Positions 39,164-48,145 of a DNA stretch of 64,000 bases are shown in pieces (position 1 is the first letter of the stretch; the number at the start of each line of letters is the position of its first letter). This stretch comes from Rhizophagus irregularis (Eukaryota; Glomeromycota; Glomeromycetes; Glomerales; Glomeraceae). A program made the translations under genes and the position numbers. The stretch is taken from NCBI RefSeq assembly GCF_026210795.1, contig NC_089432.1, positions 3,286,001 through 3,350,000 of the forward strand, read 5' to 3'. The notes beneath the pieces were generated by a model that ran no database searches, had not been told where the DNA came from, and saw nothing but the letters and a program-made list of their open reading frames with translations.

Positions 39164-39883
39164 TTTTGTTATTATTGTTTATTATTAACAGAAATTGTCA
39201 ATGGAGTAAAAACAATAAAAATTTTTTTATGGAAAAAGTTCTAATTTATAGATTTATGTAAATCATACATATAGACTTGTATACGCCTTTTACGGAAAAG
39301 AGATGGAATATAAAAACAGATCGACTTTTTTACGGGGTATATAAAATACCTTTATTGCTTTTTTAACTAAATATAGCTTATTAACAAATCTTTAGTTTAT
39401 TTATTAAAAAGATTTTTTATATCACGATAATTTCCCAAAATTCCAACATTTTTTAATTTGACTATTTTGTTAGCAGTTAAATTTATAGGACCGTTTGAAT
39501 TAATTTAGGTAGAACTTTTGAGCCAAGAAGTTGTCCAAAGTTGTCCAAAGAATTTTTATATCTAAATTACCAAATTAATTTTTTTTTTTATCAGATAAAC
39601 TCATCTACCTAAAGGCGAAAATAAAAAAAAAACAAAGTAAAAATAAAATTAATCTGGATCACTTGTAATATAAAATCCAAAATATCTTTACCAAAATATA
39701 TATTGTGTAGTAAACCTTGTGCTCTCGTAAAAAGGCTATTATAAATTTATCCATTTTTTTGTAATACCTAATTTTTTTTTTAATAAAGATTATTTCTATT
39801 ATCCTATATAATATTTGTTTCTTTAAAAACTGTTTGTAATAAGAACACTCCAAAAAATAAATGTTCTTCCTTTTTCATGATAC
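39164..39883. other. Intergenic; duplicated kinase-gene flank
   Basis: The fragment at 39285-39350 (cgccttttacggaaaagaga, tcgacttttttacggg) is the right end of the dispersed repeat at 14953. The block at 39420-39560 (ttaggtagaacttttgagcc, aagttgtccaaag) recurs near 48420-48500 and 52690-52800, so flanking DNA was duplicated along with the kinase genes. The ORF at 39659-39853 is not recognisable. Confidence 0.5.
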
Positions 39884-40576
39884 TGTCACGGGATGTTTTT
39901 TTATTTTTATTTATATTTATAGTTTATTTTATATATAGTTTATATAGTTTCTTTTATATAGTTTATTTTTTTTTTTTGCTTATTTAACATATAGATAGAG
40001 ATCGAAGGCTTAGAGGTGGGTGGCTTAAGATAGAAGTGGCTTAACTGTCTGATCAGCAAATTTGACTGGAAGGCAAAATTGGCCGGATGGAGAATTTGTT
40101 CGATAGAGATTGGAGGCTTAGAGGTGGGTGGCTAAGATAGAACTGGCTTAAACTGGACAAATCGTTTGATCAGCGGAAGGCAAAATTGGAATTTGTTAGA
40201 TAGGCGAATTTATACCGAATTTTGAACGATATGCAGTATATAGGACCGATTTGTGAAGGGTTTAAAAATTGTGTGGTTTTGTTTTATAAAGAGATAAATA
40301 TACGAATATTACAGAGCGCAGTAATATTGTATTTTATTTGAGTATAAATAAACCCCGCCGAATTGTTTTCAATCTCATTTTATCACATTGATTATTGTCA
40401 TTTTTTGGCCTGTCGCCATATTTTGTTTTCTTATTGTTATACACTTTATTACTTATTGTTCAATATTTATGCACACATATTCGATTTATCTCACCACTTG
40501 CTATTCAACGTCATATTACCTTATCGATTGTTAACCGATCCTTATTTATTTTCCTGTCACTACCTAACCACTGACA
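39884..40576 (+). mobile_element. LTR of a Ty3-like retrotransposon (solo or truncated)
   Basis: The sequence starts TGTCACGGG and ends about CACTGACA. It resembles 51955-52584 in order: TGTCACGGGA start, repeated tatagtttattttatat, gaatattacag..gcgc..gtaatattgt, an aataaa-containing ataaa(ga)acccc/gtcga block, and a CTGT(T/C)ACTACC end. An internal ~90-bp stretch (gattggaggcttagaggtgg) is partially duplicated. No target duplication was found. A hAT-like element is inserted 16 bp past its end. Confidence 0.65.
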
Positions 40577-40592
40577 ATCGTCTGATAACAAT

Positions 40593-40964
40593 TAGGGATG
40601 GCAACGGTCACGGTCATTAACCGGTTATGACCAGTCATGACCGTGACCGATATTGGTCATTGACTGACCAGTCTGACCGACCGGTTAACCGACTGTTTGA
40701 CCAACTGTTTAACCGATCCTGAAAATGTTTGCGAAATGTAATTTAATAAAAAAATGTTTTGCAAACGTTTTTTTAATTATTTTAATAGAAAACGTTGCGA
40801 AAATGTTTTTATTAAGTATTTCAAACGTTTTTTATTAAATTACGTTTCGCAAACATTTTCAGGATCGGTTAAACGGTCGGTCAAACGGTCGGTCGGTCGG
40901 TCAAAAGTTCTTGACCGGTTATGACCGACCGATGACCGACCATGACCGACCGTTGCCATCCCTA
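40593..40964. mobile_element. hAT-like MITE with GGTCGGTC repeats, 8-bp TSD
   Basis: Perfect terminal inverted repeats (TAGGGATGGCAACGGTC and its inverse) are flanked by the exact 8-bp duplication ATAACAAT (40585-40592 and 40965-40972), diagnostic of hAT-type transposition. The subterminal parts are GC-richer and packed with gaccgac/ggtcggtc and ggttaac repeats. The middle is aaacgtttt/attaaa repeats that also form the middle of the larger element at 56945-57623. There is no transposase. Length 372 bp. Confidence 0.92.
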
Positions 40965-40972
40965 ATAACAAT

Positions 40973-41619
40973 ACCAAAACGGTTGAAAACCACTTTTAAT
41001 TAAATAATCGACTATCACTATTTAATTTAAAACTATTTAATTTTTTTCATCTCATCTTTAAAAGAACTATTAATAGTTTAAATATTTCATTATATAATAT
41101 ATTTATAACCTTATTAATAAATTTTAAGATATTCATTTATTTTTGTGACAAGTACAATGATTAAATGTTTCCTTTTTTCAATTACTTAGTAGACATTTCC
41201 AATCTTTATACAGTTTATAAGAACTTTTTTTCGTTGTTCGATTGTAGGTATTTCTTCGAATAATCATTTTGTTCAAGTCATGCAAAACATATTAAAATAC
41301 AAAGAAGTTTGTAAAATATTTTCATAATTCCTAATATGTTCAAATGTTATATTCCAAACTACTTCCTAATTTCCTATATTTATCTATATTTATTATTTCA
41401 TCTTAAATTTAAAAATTTTTCAAAATATATATTATTCGTATATGATGTAATAAATTTTCGTAAATTTCTTTCAATAATTATATTATTCCATCGTGGTACA
41501 TATCGAATTAAAGATATATTCTCACAATTAATATCTATTTGAAATTTTGGTTTAATATTTTTTTATATTAAATTTGTAATTAATTCATGTATGATATTTC
41601 CTTAAAAATTTGACGAATT
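40973..41619. other. Intergenic, no gene seen
   Basis: AT-rich sequence before the retroposed element. The ORF at 41336-41542 is a low-complexity Phe/Ile/Tyr reading. Confidence 0.4.
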
Positions 41620-41636
41620 GTATGTTTTGATATATA

Positions 41637-41668
<32 letters not shown>

Positions 41669-41913
41669 AACTGTAGTGCATCTTTATTAAGAATTATGTC
41701 TATTGACTTCCTAAATTACAAGATACGTAGAGCCAACATGTTTATACACCATGTCAACCCTATAACAGAGTATTCCGAACTATACTACTAAAATGCATTA
41801 CAGAAAAATAATAAAATAAATACAATACCTGATAAAAATAAAATATACTAAAACTAACAGACTATTCAATTTTTGAAACCTAACTATTGAATTCTAATTT
41901 TTAAAGTGTAGGA

Positions 41914-42023
41914 TTAAAAGTGAAATGCGTAATAGCGTCCAGGTCTGCCCTGTGCAGCTTCGAAAAGATGAGTCCCAACGGTCTCACACCCAAACAGTTT
42001 ATTCCACCAAATCCCCCTTATAC
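41914..42023 (-). CDS. Short coding-like segment in the retroposed element (tentative exon)
   Basis: Behind an intron-like acceptor (TTTTTTGTAG at 42024-42033) the minus strand reads IRGIWWNKLFGCETVGTH and continues LFEAAQGRPGRYYAFHF to a TAA at 41914-41916. Its base composition and residues look coding. It might be a retained last exon of ORF3's gene, or the eroded C-terminus of a further ORF. I do not recognise the family. Confidence 0.35.
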
Positions 42024-42184
42024 CTACAAAAAATAAAAGTTAGTATTCTAAACTACATTGAATGAGTCGGAATAAAATATATTTTTGTTGTTAAATTTTG
42101 TTATCAGAATCTTTTTAACGTGAATCACGTGACTTTGATTAAAAATATAATTCATTTCTCCTCATAAATCTTTTCCTTCGCTCT

Positions 42185-42834
42185 TCACTTCTTGTTGTTC
42201 TTCTTCTTCGTCTTTTTCCTTCCGCTGGTCTTCTTTGATGGTGATGTCTTCAGTTCTAGTTTTTCTTCTTCTGCTGCTTCTTCCTCGTTTTCTTCGTCTT
42301 CTTCTTTGTATTGGATCGTGGAAGTGGATGGAATCAGCTCTTGTTGCCTTTTTTCTAAGTAAAATGCCTTAAAAGCCTTGTTCCTCTCCTCTTCATCCTC
42401 TATGTAACTCCATTTACTCGGCGATTCTAATATTGGTCTTTTTTCGCCGATCTTCTTTTCATCTTGGTAGCGATTTTCGTTCTCCAATCTTTGTTTAAAA
42501 TTATCATTTAGGGTAGTATATTCTTGAAATATTTTCGATTTTTCCACTAAACTTATAATCTTTTGTTCTAAACGGAAAAAATTGTTTTTTTCCAAGGCCC
42601 AATTCTTTGCTTCGTCCCAGTTTTTTATCTCATGCTCCTTGCGTAGTTCGTCTACGGCCTCGACGTTAATTTTTTCCCATTCCATTTCGTTGGACGTTTG
42701 ATTGAAGATATCTTTCACTTCCTTCAATTTATCCACCAAACTTCCATCGTGGGTTGATTCTTGATACTGAACATATTTGATTTTGTTCAATGTTCTGTAA
42801 TCTTTTATGATTTCAACCACTTCTTCAGGCGCTA
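42185..42834 (-). CDS. ORF3 of the retroposed element, acidic then Lys-rich
   Basis: The open frame encodes about 211 residues from VEIIKDYRTLNKIKYVQYQ to a charged end. Its middle is helical and rich in Glu and Lys. The C-terminus has an acidic block (EEDEENEEEAAEEE) followed by a Lys-rich, NLS-like block (SGRKKTKKKNNKK). No ATG opens it: the frame begins after a TAA just inside the end of ORF2, with GTG at 42818-42820 the first start-like codon. The opening PEEVVEIIKDYR mirrors DENEVVEMIKNWR near the end of ORF2, so ORF2 and ORF3 may once have been one protein now split by a one-base shift. The function is unknown. Confidence 0.55.
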
Positions 42835-42846
42835 CGTTGTCTTTCT

Positions 42847-43623
42847 TCAGTTGTTACCCTTTTTCTCCGAAGTGTCATTGTGATCTGGAGTATTCTCTTC
42901 TCCTACTCTCCAATTTTTGATCATCTCAACAACTTCATTTTCGTCTGGCGTCTTGCTTATCCTTAGTGGCTTATCCGCTTTTGATGGATGTAGTAAGCTT
43001 TCTTTTCGCGAAGCGAAGTTCCCTAATTCTCTGTAAATTCTCTCCGGTGGTGTTATAGGTGTCTTCGGTTCACTGGCCAGCCGTAGAGGTAATCTTATTT
43101 TATTATCTGTAGCTATGACCTTATCCTGATCTATCTTCTCTTGCGGTTTCTTCATCCTTGTCTTATCATCACCATCTTTGTATATCGTCTTTTTGTTTCT
43201 CACTAGCCAAACTCTATTGATATCTCCTTCTGTGCATGAATCCTCCACTGCTTCTTCCATTTCTTTGAGGTTCTTGAAATATCCAATCACTTTCCAATTT
43301 TTCGTGATTTTGATAATTTTGATGAACGCCGTCTTGGAAGTTTGTTGCAGTTTCTTCGTAAAATCGTATGTATTTCCCTTCTTTATGGATTCCATTTCCT
43401 CGTTAGTTAGGTCTCTCACAGTCTGCCATTGATCCCGCTCCTGTCGTCCTTTCAAGCCTAGTTTCGCGTCGTACCATCTGATGAAATTTTTGCTAATACA
43501 AATACTGAAATATCCATTCAAGAACGTTTTTTCGAAATTTTTGTTCAATGCGATTTTTGCCTTCACGGTTTTGTATTTATATTGACCTCGAATTTGCAGT
43601 CTATATACCGTTCCTATCTTCAT
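42847..43623 (-). CDS. ORF2 of the retroposed element, unknown
   Basis: The minus-strand ORF of 258 residues starts MKIGTVYRLQIRGQYKYKTV, 11 bases after the ORF1 stop. Residues 1-130 alternate beta-like and helical segments (TAFIKIIKITKNWKVIGYF then KNLKEMEEAVED), which is compatible with, but does not prove, an RRM-like or LINE ORF1-type nucleic-acid-binding fold. Residues 150-258 are charged and Pro-rich, probably disordered, ending in DENEVVEMIKNWR and a Lys/Asn tail. I cannot name the family. A putative shared transcript with ORF1 and ORF3 would make it an RNA with three ORFs, unusual for a fungal nuclear gene. Confidence 0.65.
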   Translation of the reverse strand: MKIGTVYRLQIRGQYKYKTVKAKIALNKNFEKTFLNGYFSICISKNFIRWYDAKLGLKGRQERDQWQTVRDLTNEEMESIKKGNTYDFTKKLQQTSKTAFIKIIKITKNWKVIGYFKNLKEMEEAVEDSCTEGDINRVWLVRNKKTIYKDGDDKTRMKKPQEKIDQDKVIATDNKIRLPLRLASEPKTPITPPERIYRELGNFASRKESLLHPSKADKPLRISKTPDENEVVEMIKNWRVGEENTPDHNDTSEKKGNN

Positions 43624-43634
43624 CAGATTTGTTC

Positions 43635-44255
43635 TTACGTCATCCTCGCTCCAGTATTTTGGTATATCGTAGAAAATATGTCACGTGCCTCCTTGGCCTG
43701 CTGATCATTACTGGTATTTTCGGGTAAAACTGGTATCTCTAGGATTTCTTCCCGTTTTCTCCTATTTGATGTCGATCTGCCTTTATTGGATTTCTTCGGC
43801 CGATTGATTTCTTTGTTGATATCAGTCTTAACCTTTTTTAGCTCTGATCTCGTTTTCTCTACTTCTTGTGAAATTTTCCTTATTTGCTCATTTTTCTGCG
43901 ATATTATTCGTTCCTGTGTTTTCTCCAACTTGCCTTTCTTATCCATCATGTGATCTTTCCTCCGCAGTTCTTCTCGCAGCTTTGAATTTTCCCATGAGAG
44001 TCTTTTTATTTCGTCTGTATAGACATTGAAAGACATTGCTGAACACTTTAAAACTATTTCTTGTATAGTCTCTTTTCTGCGTACAGTGTCGTTCCGTATT
44101 GACTCCAGGAAGTTCTGTTCTGTTTTGCTGAGGTTAAAGTCTCTTCGTGCTCTTTCTTGGCCTTTTACCGTTATTCTTGAGTCTACACTAGAAAAATTTT
44201 TTGTTTCTTTTAGAAACCTATATCTATATTCTGTAAATTTGTATGCTGACTCCAT
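43635..44255 (-). CDS. ORF1 of the retroposed element, coiled-coil protein
   Basis: The minus-strand ORF of 206 residues starts MESAYKFTEYRYRFLKETK, about 105 bases from the 5' end of the element. Residues ~80-155 form a strong predicted coiled coil (RLSWENSKLREELRRKDHMM, then KNEQIRKISQEVEKTRSELK). A basic stretch follows (NRPKKSNKGRSTSNRRKREE). Coiled coil plus basic region is what LINE ORF1-type chaperones often show, but no specific family is recognised. Confidence 0.65.
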   Translation of the reverse strand: MESAYKFTEYRYRFLKETKNFSSVDSRITVKGQERARRDFNLSKTEQNFLESIRNDTVRRKETIQEIVLKCSAMSFNVYTDEIKRLSWENSKLREELRRKDHMMDKKGKLEKTQERIISQKNEQIRKISQEVEKTRSELKKVKTDINKEINRPKKSNKGRSTSNRRKREEILEIPVLPENTSNDQQAKEARDIFSTIYQNTGARMT

Positions 44256-44483
44256 TTTTGAGGTTTTTTATTTGGGTTTTATTAATAAAAATACTCGTAA
44301 AAGACGTTTTTCTTTCCGCTAAAAATTTGGGCAGAATGATCGTCAGAAAGAGTTCTTGTCGTATGTTTTGATATATAATTATATCGGTCAAAAACAATTG
44401 ATTATCAGTAAATAGTAGTTATATTACATAACTAATTAATAAAGCAATTAAAAATGTATATTATTTTTGACGCAATAAATATA

Positions 44484-44658
44484 GGCTATACTAATTTTCG
44501 CCCTAGATTCCCATTGGATCCGATTTGGAATTAGCTCGGATTTCATGTGACCGGATGATTACAAATGATTACAAATCAAAAAATTCCAGATGTTGATCAA
44601 TCGAACCCGGTTCATCAGCCAGAAATCAATGGAACAAGAGGCCAAAATAAGTATAGCC
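44484..44658. mobile_element. 175-bp TIR element with 10-bp target duplication
   Basis: The ends are GGCTATACTAATTTTCGCC and the inverse of GGCTATACTTATTTTGGCC. The 10-bp sequence AATAAATATA lies directly on both sides (44474-44483 and 44659-44668). A 9-11 bp duplication is typical of Mutator-like elements, though the AT-rich target makes part of the match less surprising. There is no coding content. Confidence 0.8.
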
Positions 44659-44751
44659 AATAAATATAACATTTTTCATATTTTCGTATTTTTTCATATT
44701 AAAAAAATTATTATTTTTTTATATTTTTCTCAAATTTACGAGTATCATTTG

Positions 44752-45412
44752 CTAAAAAAAATATTTGTTACATCCGGAATAATTTATTGAATTACTTCTT
44801 CTTTTACTACCTTTAGAATCTAAACTATATTGTCTATCTGTAGTGTCCACAAAAAATGATAGATCCGCTTCTAATAAAATCGTACAAATATTTTCAGATT
44901 GATATCTTAAAAATATGTCTCCGATTTTTGACATCCAGTACATCATAGTACATCATGTTAAATACTGTTAATACTATATAGTTTTCTTCAATGTCATTAA
45001 CAGGTATAAAATGTTCTATGAAACATTTTTTATTTTCTAAGGTTTTTATAGGCCTTCCATATATAACTATATTATTATTATTTTCAATAATCATAGCTCC
45101 CACTATTTTGATCCAAGTCGGTTGACAGAAGTAATATACATGTCCTTTCAAATTATTATAATTTTGAAAGATGAATTCGGATACTTGAATAATTAAATTG
45201 TAACTTTTAATCGTTTCACTTTTAATTATCTTAGAAAAGTCTGCATATTTCCTTTGATTTAATTCTTTTAAACTTAAAATAAATTTTTGATCCAAAGATC
45301 TGATCTATAAATTGTCGTATAGGTCTTGATTTACTAATTATTTCTAAAATATCTTCTTTTATTTGCAATTTCTTAAAATTTAAAATTATATTGTCACAAT
45401 AAAATAATGTTA
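44752..45412 (-). pseudogene. Broken gene of unknown family, 10-bp duplication frameshift
   Basis: On the minus strand, behind a TTTTATTTTAG acceptor (~45413), the sequence reads coding-like (YCDNIILNFKKLQIKEDILE to SRPIRQFID). It shifts frame near 45300 and continues as SLKELNQRKYADFSKIIKSE through QPTWIKIVGAMIIENNNNIV to VFNMMYYDVLDV. At 44931-44952 the 10 bases atgatgtact occur twice in tandem. Removing one copy restores a frame into MMYWMSKIGDIFLRYQSEN, then LLEADLSFFVDTTDRQYSL and a TAG at 44752-44754. The gene is therefore disrupted at least twice. The family is not recognised. Confidence 0.7.
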
Positions 45413-45867
45413 TCTAAAATAAAATATTTTTTGTACAAATTATATATTTTCCGGTAAACTATGTAAAGGATTATCTTCTAGATTAAAAGTTCAACAGTCG
45501 AATACGAGTGATTTTTCCTAAAATTCCGATTAGTTGAATATCTTTTAAATTATATATTGTAAATTACTTAATTAATTCATTCATTTACTAAATTTATCTT
45601 TATTTTCCAAATATTTTGGTAAACTGTTGCAAAAAGAAATTTTTTTGCTGATCTGCTTGTGTAATAATACTGCTGAGGGGGAACCTTCCGGCTTCCGTAT
45701 GAAACTAATGGATTTCCTGCATAATTTGTTACACAAAATATTAATTTATACGAATCAATAAATAGAAAATTATTTTTTTTTTCTTTTTTTGACTTTTTAC
45801 CGTTAACATTTTTTATTGATTTTAACCACATCTTATACTAAAATTAAAAAATAATAACAAAAAAAAA
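45413..45867. other. 5' flank of the kinase-Sel1 gene
   Basis: No gene is seen. The ORF at 45577-45831 minus overlaps the probable promoter and is not recognisable. A T-rich tract lies 30-100 bp before the ATG. Confidence 0.3.
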
Positions 45868-48145
45868 ATGCAAAATAACGAAAATATTGATGAATGGATT
45901 AATTGGATTGAAGAATCTATTAATAAAAAACATATCAAATATTATGAATTTGAAAATTTTAAAAATATTCAAGAAATTGGTTCCGGTACATTCGGAAAAG
46001 TTTTTCGTACAAATTGGAAAAATTTTGATCATTATTTAACGTTGAAATCTTTTTTTAATCTTAACAATATTATTTTAAAAGAAATTATTAATGAGGTAAT
46101 AATTTATAAAAAATTCGGTGTATTTTTTTTTTATTTTAAATTTTTTTTTTCCTAATTATTGTTCGTTTATCATTTAAAAGATCGAACTTCAACGAAATTT
46201 AGATTTTCATAATAATATTATTCGCTTTTATGGAATTACAAAACATGAATCAAATACTGGTAAGAATATCATAAAAGAATTTCATAATGATTGTAACAAT
46301 CAAAAGTTGAATGAAATAATTTTTTTTTTTTTATTATGCAATAATTAATAATAATTATTTTTATTAGAAAATATATTAAATCCAACAAAAGATTATTTGT
46401 TAGTAATGGAATACGCCGACAGTGGTACGCTTCGTGACTATCTAAAGAATAATTTCCATAGACTTACTTGGGATAACAAATACAATTTGGCATCCCAATT
46501 GGCTTGTTCTGTACTATGTTTACATGAAAAAGGAATTGTTCACCGGGACTTGGTATTTTATTTTTCAATATTAATAATATATATTGATTTTAACAATTAT
46601 AATTAATTCATTCTTAATTATTATAATAGCATTCTTGTAACGTGTTAGTTCATCAGGATTCCATTAAGTTGGCGGACTTTGGATTATCAAAAAGGATTGA
46701 TGAAACGTCTAAATCACAATCAAAATTACTTGGAATGATTCCCTATATTGATCCAAAAATATTAATGGATAACAATTTAAAATCAAATGAGAAAAGTGAT
46801 ATATACAGTATCGGAGTTTTGTTATGGGAAATATCGAGTGGGAAACCACCATTCCATGAAGAGAAATATGATTTTAATTTAATGTATAAAATTTCACAGG
46901 GTCGAAGGGAAATAATTGTTCCAAATACTCCTAATGATTATTCCAATCTTTATACTGGTAAATATACGTACTGTTTGTTTTATTTATTGAAATCATTATT
47001 TAATCAAATACATTTCTGTACTAATTCTAGAATGTTGGAATAATGAACCAAGTAAACGACCAACCATACATGAGGTTGTTAATAGATTAAAAGTGTTTAT
47101 TTCAAATTCAAATAGTATGAAGCAGAATGATATATCTGATCAAAATAATTCTATACCAAATGAAAATACAACTCCAAATAGTAGAGATTCATTACATGAA
47201 GAATTATCTCAAATGATCCAAAATTTTAGTAATATAAATACAAATGAAATAGATGGGATGTTTACGAATGATCAAATTAAAAAAAATCTTTCATCTGAAA
47301 AAAATTTAAGCATTATAACTAATGAAATAGTTGATCTTATTTTTAAGGAGGTTAATAAAGGAATTGAAAAAGTAGAACAACATGTTCTTGATTATCTTAA
47401 TAATTATAAAATAAAATCAGAAGAGATTTATAATTGGTTATTATTAAATAATCAAAATAATACAGAATCCATATTTTTGTTTGGATATTTTAATTACTAT
47501 GGAATTGGAACAATTAAAGACAAAGAGAAAGCATTTAGTTTATTTATTAGTGCATCAGAATTGAATCATATATTGGCACAATATTTTGTTGGAATATGTT
47601 ATGAATTTGGAAATGGAGTTACAAAAAGTAAAAGGCTGAGATTTGAATATTATGAAAAAGTAGCTAATAAAGATTATGCTATGGGACAATTTATGTTAGG
47701 TGGATTTTATGAGAGTGTTAAAAATGATCTAAAAATGGCCGCATATTGGTATGAAAAAGCTACGAATAATGGACATTTGGCAGCCACGCATAATCTTGGC
47801 CTCTTATATAAAAATGGAGATGGTGTCGATAAAAATCTTAAAAAAGCTTTTGAATTATTTAAAAAATCGGCTGAAGGAGGAAATTCAAGTGGAATAACAA
47901 TGTTAGGAAGATGCTATTGTAGTGGGATTGGAGTTAGTATTGATGAACAAAAGGCAGCCGAATTATATAAAAAAGCAGCAAATTTGGGACGTATGATAGC
48001 TCAATATAATCTTGCTGTAATGTATGAAAAAGGAAATGGGGTTGAAAAGGATTTAGATGAAGCGATTTTTTGGTATAAACAATCTGCAAAACAAGGAGAT
48101 ATAGATGCTCAAAATAGATTGAAAGAACTTAAGAAAAAAAATTAG
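45868..48145 (+). CDS. Protein kinase with Sel1-like repeats (intact)
   Basis: Five exons with matching phases (45868-46095, 46181-46259, 46368-46552, 46630-46957, 47031-48145) encode 644 residues. The kinase domain occupies ~residues 20-290: GSGTFGKVF glycine loop, LTLKSF lysine, HNNIIRFYGI, LLVMEYADSGTLRDYL, HRDLHSCNVL catalytic loop, [35 protein letters not shown] and [12 protein letters not shown] linker with a short helical segment follows, then about seven Sel1-like repeats from ~residue 415 (FGYFNYYGIGTIKDKEKAFS, LGLLYKNGDGVDKNLKKAF, LGRCYCSGIGVSIDEQKAA, LAVMYEKGNGVEKDLDEA). Sel1 repeats build a superhelical protein-binding scaffold, so a signalling kinase that docks partners is likely. 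All catalytic residues are present. It is the best-preserved member of the local family and the reference for the broken copies. Confidence 0.92.

Larger units (their letters stand above)
41637..44360 (-). mobile_element. Retroposed three-ORF element with poly(A) and 17-bp TSD
   Basis: A 2.7-kb block is flanked by an exact 17-bp direct repeat, GTATGTTTTGATATATA (41620-41636 and 44361-44377). At its left end, the 3' end on the minus strand, lies a long A tract (T on the plus strand, about 41637-41660), preceded by an AATAAA near 41685. This is the signature of target-primed reverse transcription, as for LINEs, SINEs and processed retrocopies. Inside are three consecutive minus-strand ORFs (206, 258 and ~211 residues), less AT-rich than surrounding DNA and without obvious introns. 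No reverse transcriptase is present, so it would need enzymes in trans. It could be a non-autonomous LINE derivative carrying ORF1-like genes, or a retrocopy of a multi-ORF transcript. Confidence 0.85.

Noticed and set aside
40363-40620. 85-residue ORF
   Set aside because: It lies in the LTR and runs into the hAT-like element; no motif.
42847-42880. Programmed frameshift between ORF2 and ORF3
   Set aside because: A TAA in the ORF3 frame lies just upstream and no convincing slippery heptamer sits in the overlap; a mutation or splice is more likely.
45577-45831. 84-residue minus-strand ORF upstream of the kinase
   Set aside because: It overlaps the probable promoter of the kinase and has no counterpart upstream of the paralogues.
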